Assembly: GCF_021390575.1 (NCBI RefSeq)
Contig: NZ_JAJEJQ010000001.1
Coordinates: forward strand, 3,262,501-3,326,500
DNA from: Paraburkholderia adhaesiva
GTDB lineage: Bacteria; Pseudomonadota; Gammaproteobacteria; Burkholderiales; Burkholderiaceae
DNA: 64,000 bases
Reading direction: 5' to 3'
Part shown: positions 62,059-64,000 of the stretch, one piece after another
How positions within the stretch are numbered: position 1 is the stretch's first letter
Layout of the letters: the number at the start of each line of letters is the position of its first letter
Position numbers and translations under genes: made by a program
Notes under the pieces: generated by a model
What the model saw: the letters and a program-made list of their open reading frames with translations, nothing else
The model's database searches: none
Told to the model about the DNA's origin: nothing

Positions 62059-62946
62059 ATGGACCTGACCTTGCTCCGAGCGTTTGTCACGGTCGCGCGC
62101 GAGGGCAACCTCACGCGCGCGGCCGCTCACCTGCATCTGACTCAGCCCGCCGTAAGCCTGCAGATCAAGCATCTGCAGGAAGGGCTCGGCGTGACGCTCT
62201 TCACGCGCACTTCGCACGGCCTTGCGCTCACGCGCGACGGCCAGGCGCTCCTTCCACACGCCGAGCGCGCGCTCACGGCCGCGAGCGACGTGCAGCGCGC
62301 CGCTGCTGCACTGCGTCACGAGGTGCGCGGCAGGCTGCGTATCGGCACGATCCTCGATCCAGCGTTTCTGCGCCTCGGCGGCTTCCTGCGGCAGCTGGTA
62401 GAAACCTGGCCGCAGATCGAAACCGCCCTGCGCCACGGCATGTCGGGCTGGGTGCTAGACCAGGTGCGCTCGCGCGAACTCGACGTCGGCTATTACATCG
62501 GCCAACCCGGCCCGGATGCCGATACGTTCCACGCCATTACCCTCACGCACTTCCAGTACCGGGTGCTCGCACCCGCCGGCTGGAAAGACCGGGTGAAGGA
62601 CGCGCGCGACTGGGGCGCGCTCGCCGCGCTGCCGTGGATCTGGACGCCGCCCGCGTCCGCGCACAACCGGCTGCTCACGCAGATCTTCGACGCCGTGAAC
62701 GCAAAGCCCGTCAAGGTCGCGGAAGTCGATCAGGAACCGTCGATGCTCGACCTCGTGAAATCGGGCGTCGGACTCACGCTGGCGCGCGATTCGATCGCCA
62801 TCGCCGAGGCGCACGCGCACGCACTGACGATCGTCGAAGGCGTGACGGTGCCGACCGAACTCACCTTCATCACGCTCGCCTCACGCCGCGAGGAGCCCAC
62901 GATCGCTGCCGCGCTCAAGGCCATCGAAACCCAGTGGGCGATATGA
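62059..62946 (+). CDS. LysR-family transcriptional regulator
   Basis: A 295-residue regulator. The winged helix-turn-helix (about 3-62) contains TLLRAFVTVAREGNLTRAA and LTQPAVSLQIKHLQEGLG. The C-terminal effector-binding domain follows from about 90. It is transcribed divergently from mmsA with 139 bases between starts, the usual arrangement for a LysR protein activating its neighbour. The inducer may be a pathway intermediate such as 3-hydroxypropionate, which is an inference from context. Confidence 0.93.
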   Translation: MDLTLLRAFVTVAREGNLTRAAAHLHLTQPAVSLQIKHLQEGLGVTLFTRTSHGLALTRDGQALLPHAERALTAASDVQRAAAALRHEVRGRLRIGTILDPAFLRLGGFLRQLVETWPQIETALRHGMSGWVLDQVRSRELDVGYYIGQPGPDADTFHAITLTHFQYRVLAPAGWKDRVKDARDWGALAALPWIWTPPASAHNRLLTQIFDAVNAKPVKVAEVDQEPSMLDLVKSGVGLTLARDSIAIAEAHAHALTIVEGVTVPTELTFITLASRREEPTIAAALKAIETQWAI

Positions 62947-63135
62947 GCCGCGCTCATGAGGCTGCGGCCAGGAATGACCGCTGAATTGACCGCTGAAGCG
63001 CGCGCAGTGTAACGGCGCTGTCACGCAAGTTTTGCTAGATTCAGTTCTCGCCCGCGCGAACCACCAGGCGATGCGAGTCACGCGCGGCGTGTCCCGACCC
63101 TCACTCATCGTCCCCTCGTTCGACAGGAGCCATGC

Positions 63136-63660
63136 ATGGCCCGCAACATCGAAATCAAGGCGCGCGCCCGCGAATTTGACGCGCTACGCGAGCGCGCCGC
63201 CCAGCTTGCAACCGACCCACCGCTGATCTTTCGCCAGCAGGACTCCTTCTACGACGTGCCGCGTGGCCGCCTGAAGCTGCGCCAGTTCGACGACGGCACG
63301 CCGCCCGAGCTGATCTTCTACCAGCGCGACGACCGCGACGGCCCGAAAGTCTCGTACTACACGCGCAGCCCCGTGACCAACGCGGAGGCGATGCACTCGC
63401 TGCTCGCCACGGCGCTGACCACGCGCGGGATCGTTTCAAAGGAACGCCACGTCTATCTGGCGGGCCGCACGCGCATCCATCTGGATCGCGTTGACGGCCT
63501 CGGTGATTTCATCGAACTGGAGGTGGTGCTAGCTCCCGATGACGACGAGCAAAGCGGCGAAGCCGAGGCGCACGCGATGTTCGCAAAGCTCGGCGTCGAC
63601 GAAAACGACCTCGTGGCGGTGGCCTACGTCGATCTGCTCAATACCGCGGTTCCGGCATAA
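63136..63660 (+). CDS. CYTH-domain protein (class IV adenylate cyclase / ThTPase-like)
   Basis: A 174-residue protein of the CYTH fold, an eight-stranded tunnel that binds triphosphates. It opens MARNIEIKAR, a variant of the ExExK metal-binding motif in which the first acidic residue is Asn. It continues with GRLKLRQF, ELIFYQRDDRDGPKVSYY and TRIHLDRVDGLGDFIELEVVL, whose charged residues line the tunnel. It may be a class IV adenylate cyclase or a triphosphatase; the sequence alone does not decide. It is a single-gene unit. Confidence 0.85.
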   Translation: MARNIEIKARAREFDALRERAAQLATDPPLIFRQQDSFYDVPRGRLKLRQFDDGTPPELIFYQRDDRDGPKVSYYTRSPVTNAEAMHSLLATALTTRGIVSKERHVYLAGRTRIHLDRVDGLGDFIELEVVLAPDDDEQSGEAEAHAMFAKLGVDENDLVAVAYVDLLNTAVPA

Positions 63661-63680
63661 AACAGCGGACTGCGCAGGCG

Positions 63681-64000
63681 TCAGGACGCTGACGCGCCTG
63701 GCTCCAGATGCCCGAGCGGCAGCGGTCCGTTGCGCTTGAACGTGGTCAACACGATGTTCGAGCGCACGCTGTCGACTCCGGGCACATGCATCAGCTTCTT
63801 CATCACGAACGACGACAGCGCGTTCAGATCCGGCGCCACGATTCGCAGCAGATAGTCGGCGTCGCCGACAACGGCATGGCATTCCAGCACTTCGGGCAGC
63901 GCGTCGATCTGCTGCTGGAACTGCTCGATGACCGAATCTCCATGGTGCTTGAGCTTCAGGCTCGTGAACGCCGTGACGCCGAGTCCGAGCTTTTCAGGGC
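63681..64000 (-). CDS. Lrp/AsnC-family transcriptional regulator, 5' end beyond the window
   Basis: Only the last 106 residues are inside the window. They form the RAM (AsnC effector-binding) domain: LGLGVTAFTSLKLK, then LPEVLECHAVVGDADYLLRI and FVMKKLMHVPGVDSVRSNI. The N-terminal helix-turn-helix lies beyond base 64000. The effector is probably an amino acid. Confidence 0.9.
   Translation of the reverse strand, partial: PEKLGLGVTAFTSLKLKHHGDSVIEQFQQQIDALPEVLECHAVVGDADYLLRIVAPDLNALSSFVMKKLMHVPGVDSVRSNIVLTTFKRNGPLPLGHLEPGASAS

Overview
The window looks like a main-chromosome segment of a Burkholderia sensu lato bacterium (Burkholderia, Paraburkholderia or Caballeronia). The evidence is the uniformly high GC, the gene order mnmG-rsmG-parA-parB next to a complete atpIBEFHAGDC operon, a tandem glycine riboswitch ahead of gcvTHP, several liv-type ABC systems including a LivM-LivG fusion, and protein sequences close to that group. 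It is mostly core and metabolic chromosome. I saw no insertion sequence, prophage, CRISPR array or recognisable defence island.

Layout. 1-2.5 kb: isocitrate lyase (aceA, -) with a long upstream region holding three palindromic operator candidates, then tRNA-Arg(CCG). 2.9-9.1 kb: a family-2 glycosyltransferase broken by one amber codon, a membrane-anchored dihaem cytochrome c, a Rep/UvrD helicase (-), a Gfo/Idh/MocA oxidoreductase and a small lipoprotein. 9.3-19 kb (+): glycine riboswitch with terminator, gcvT-gcvH-gcvP, an exported alginate-lyase-like protein, sdaA and an orphan ThDP enzyme; this is a glycine/serine catabolic block. 19-28.6 kb (-): amino-acid binding protein, trifunctional putA with a GTTGCA inverted-repeat operator, a 41-residue membrane protein (+), priA and hemE. 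28.7-32 kb: periplasmic cyclohexadienyl dehydratase, a low-GC gap with a tiny ORF, and an acyl-CoA synthetase.

32-46 kb (-): the whole F1Fo ATP synthase operon with a recognisable promoter, an SLC13-type permease overlapping parB, then parB, parA, rsmG and mnmG, with two perfect parS sites. 46-58 kb (-): two liv operons, livF/livMG/livH with two tandem livK paralogues, and livG/livF/livK/livH/livM. 58-62 kb: a GMC flavoprotein dehydrogenase and a CoA-acylating semialdehyde dehydrogenase, divergent from a LysR regulator, resembling 3-hydroxypropionate catabolic clusters. 63-64 kb: a CYTH-domain protein and a truncated Lrp/AsnC regulator.

Most notable observations: (1) a family of six covarying palindromes at four loci (gcvP, atpC, atpG, GMC dehydrogenase), always in the same orientation and abutting the Shine-Dalgarno, one of them nested in another; (2) a parS site forming the centre of the intrinsic terminator of a liv operon; (3) a possible small RNA gene (about 53.05-52.94 kb, -) with promoter, upstream CTAG inverted repeat and terminator; (4) a LivF whose Walker A lysine is arginine. 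All calls come from reading the sequence; no database search was run.
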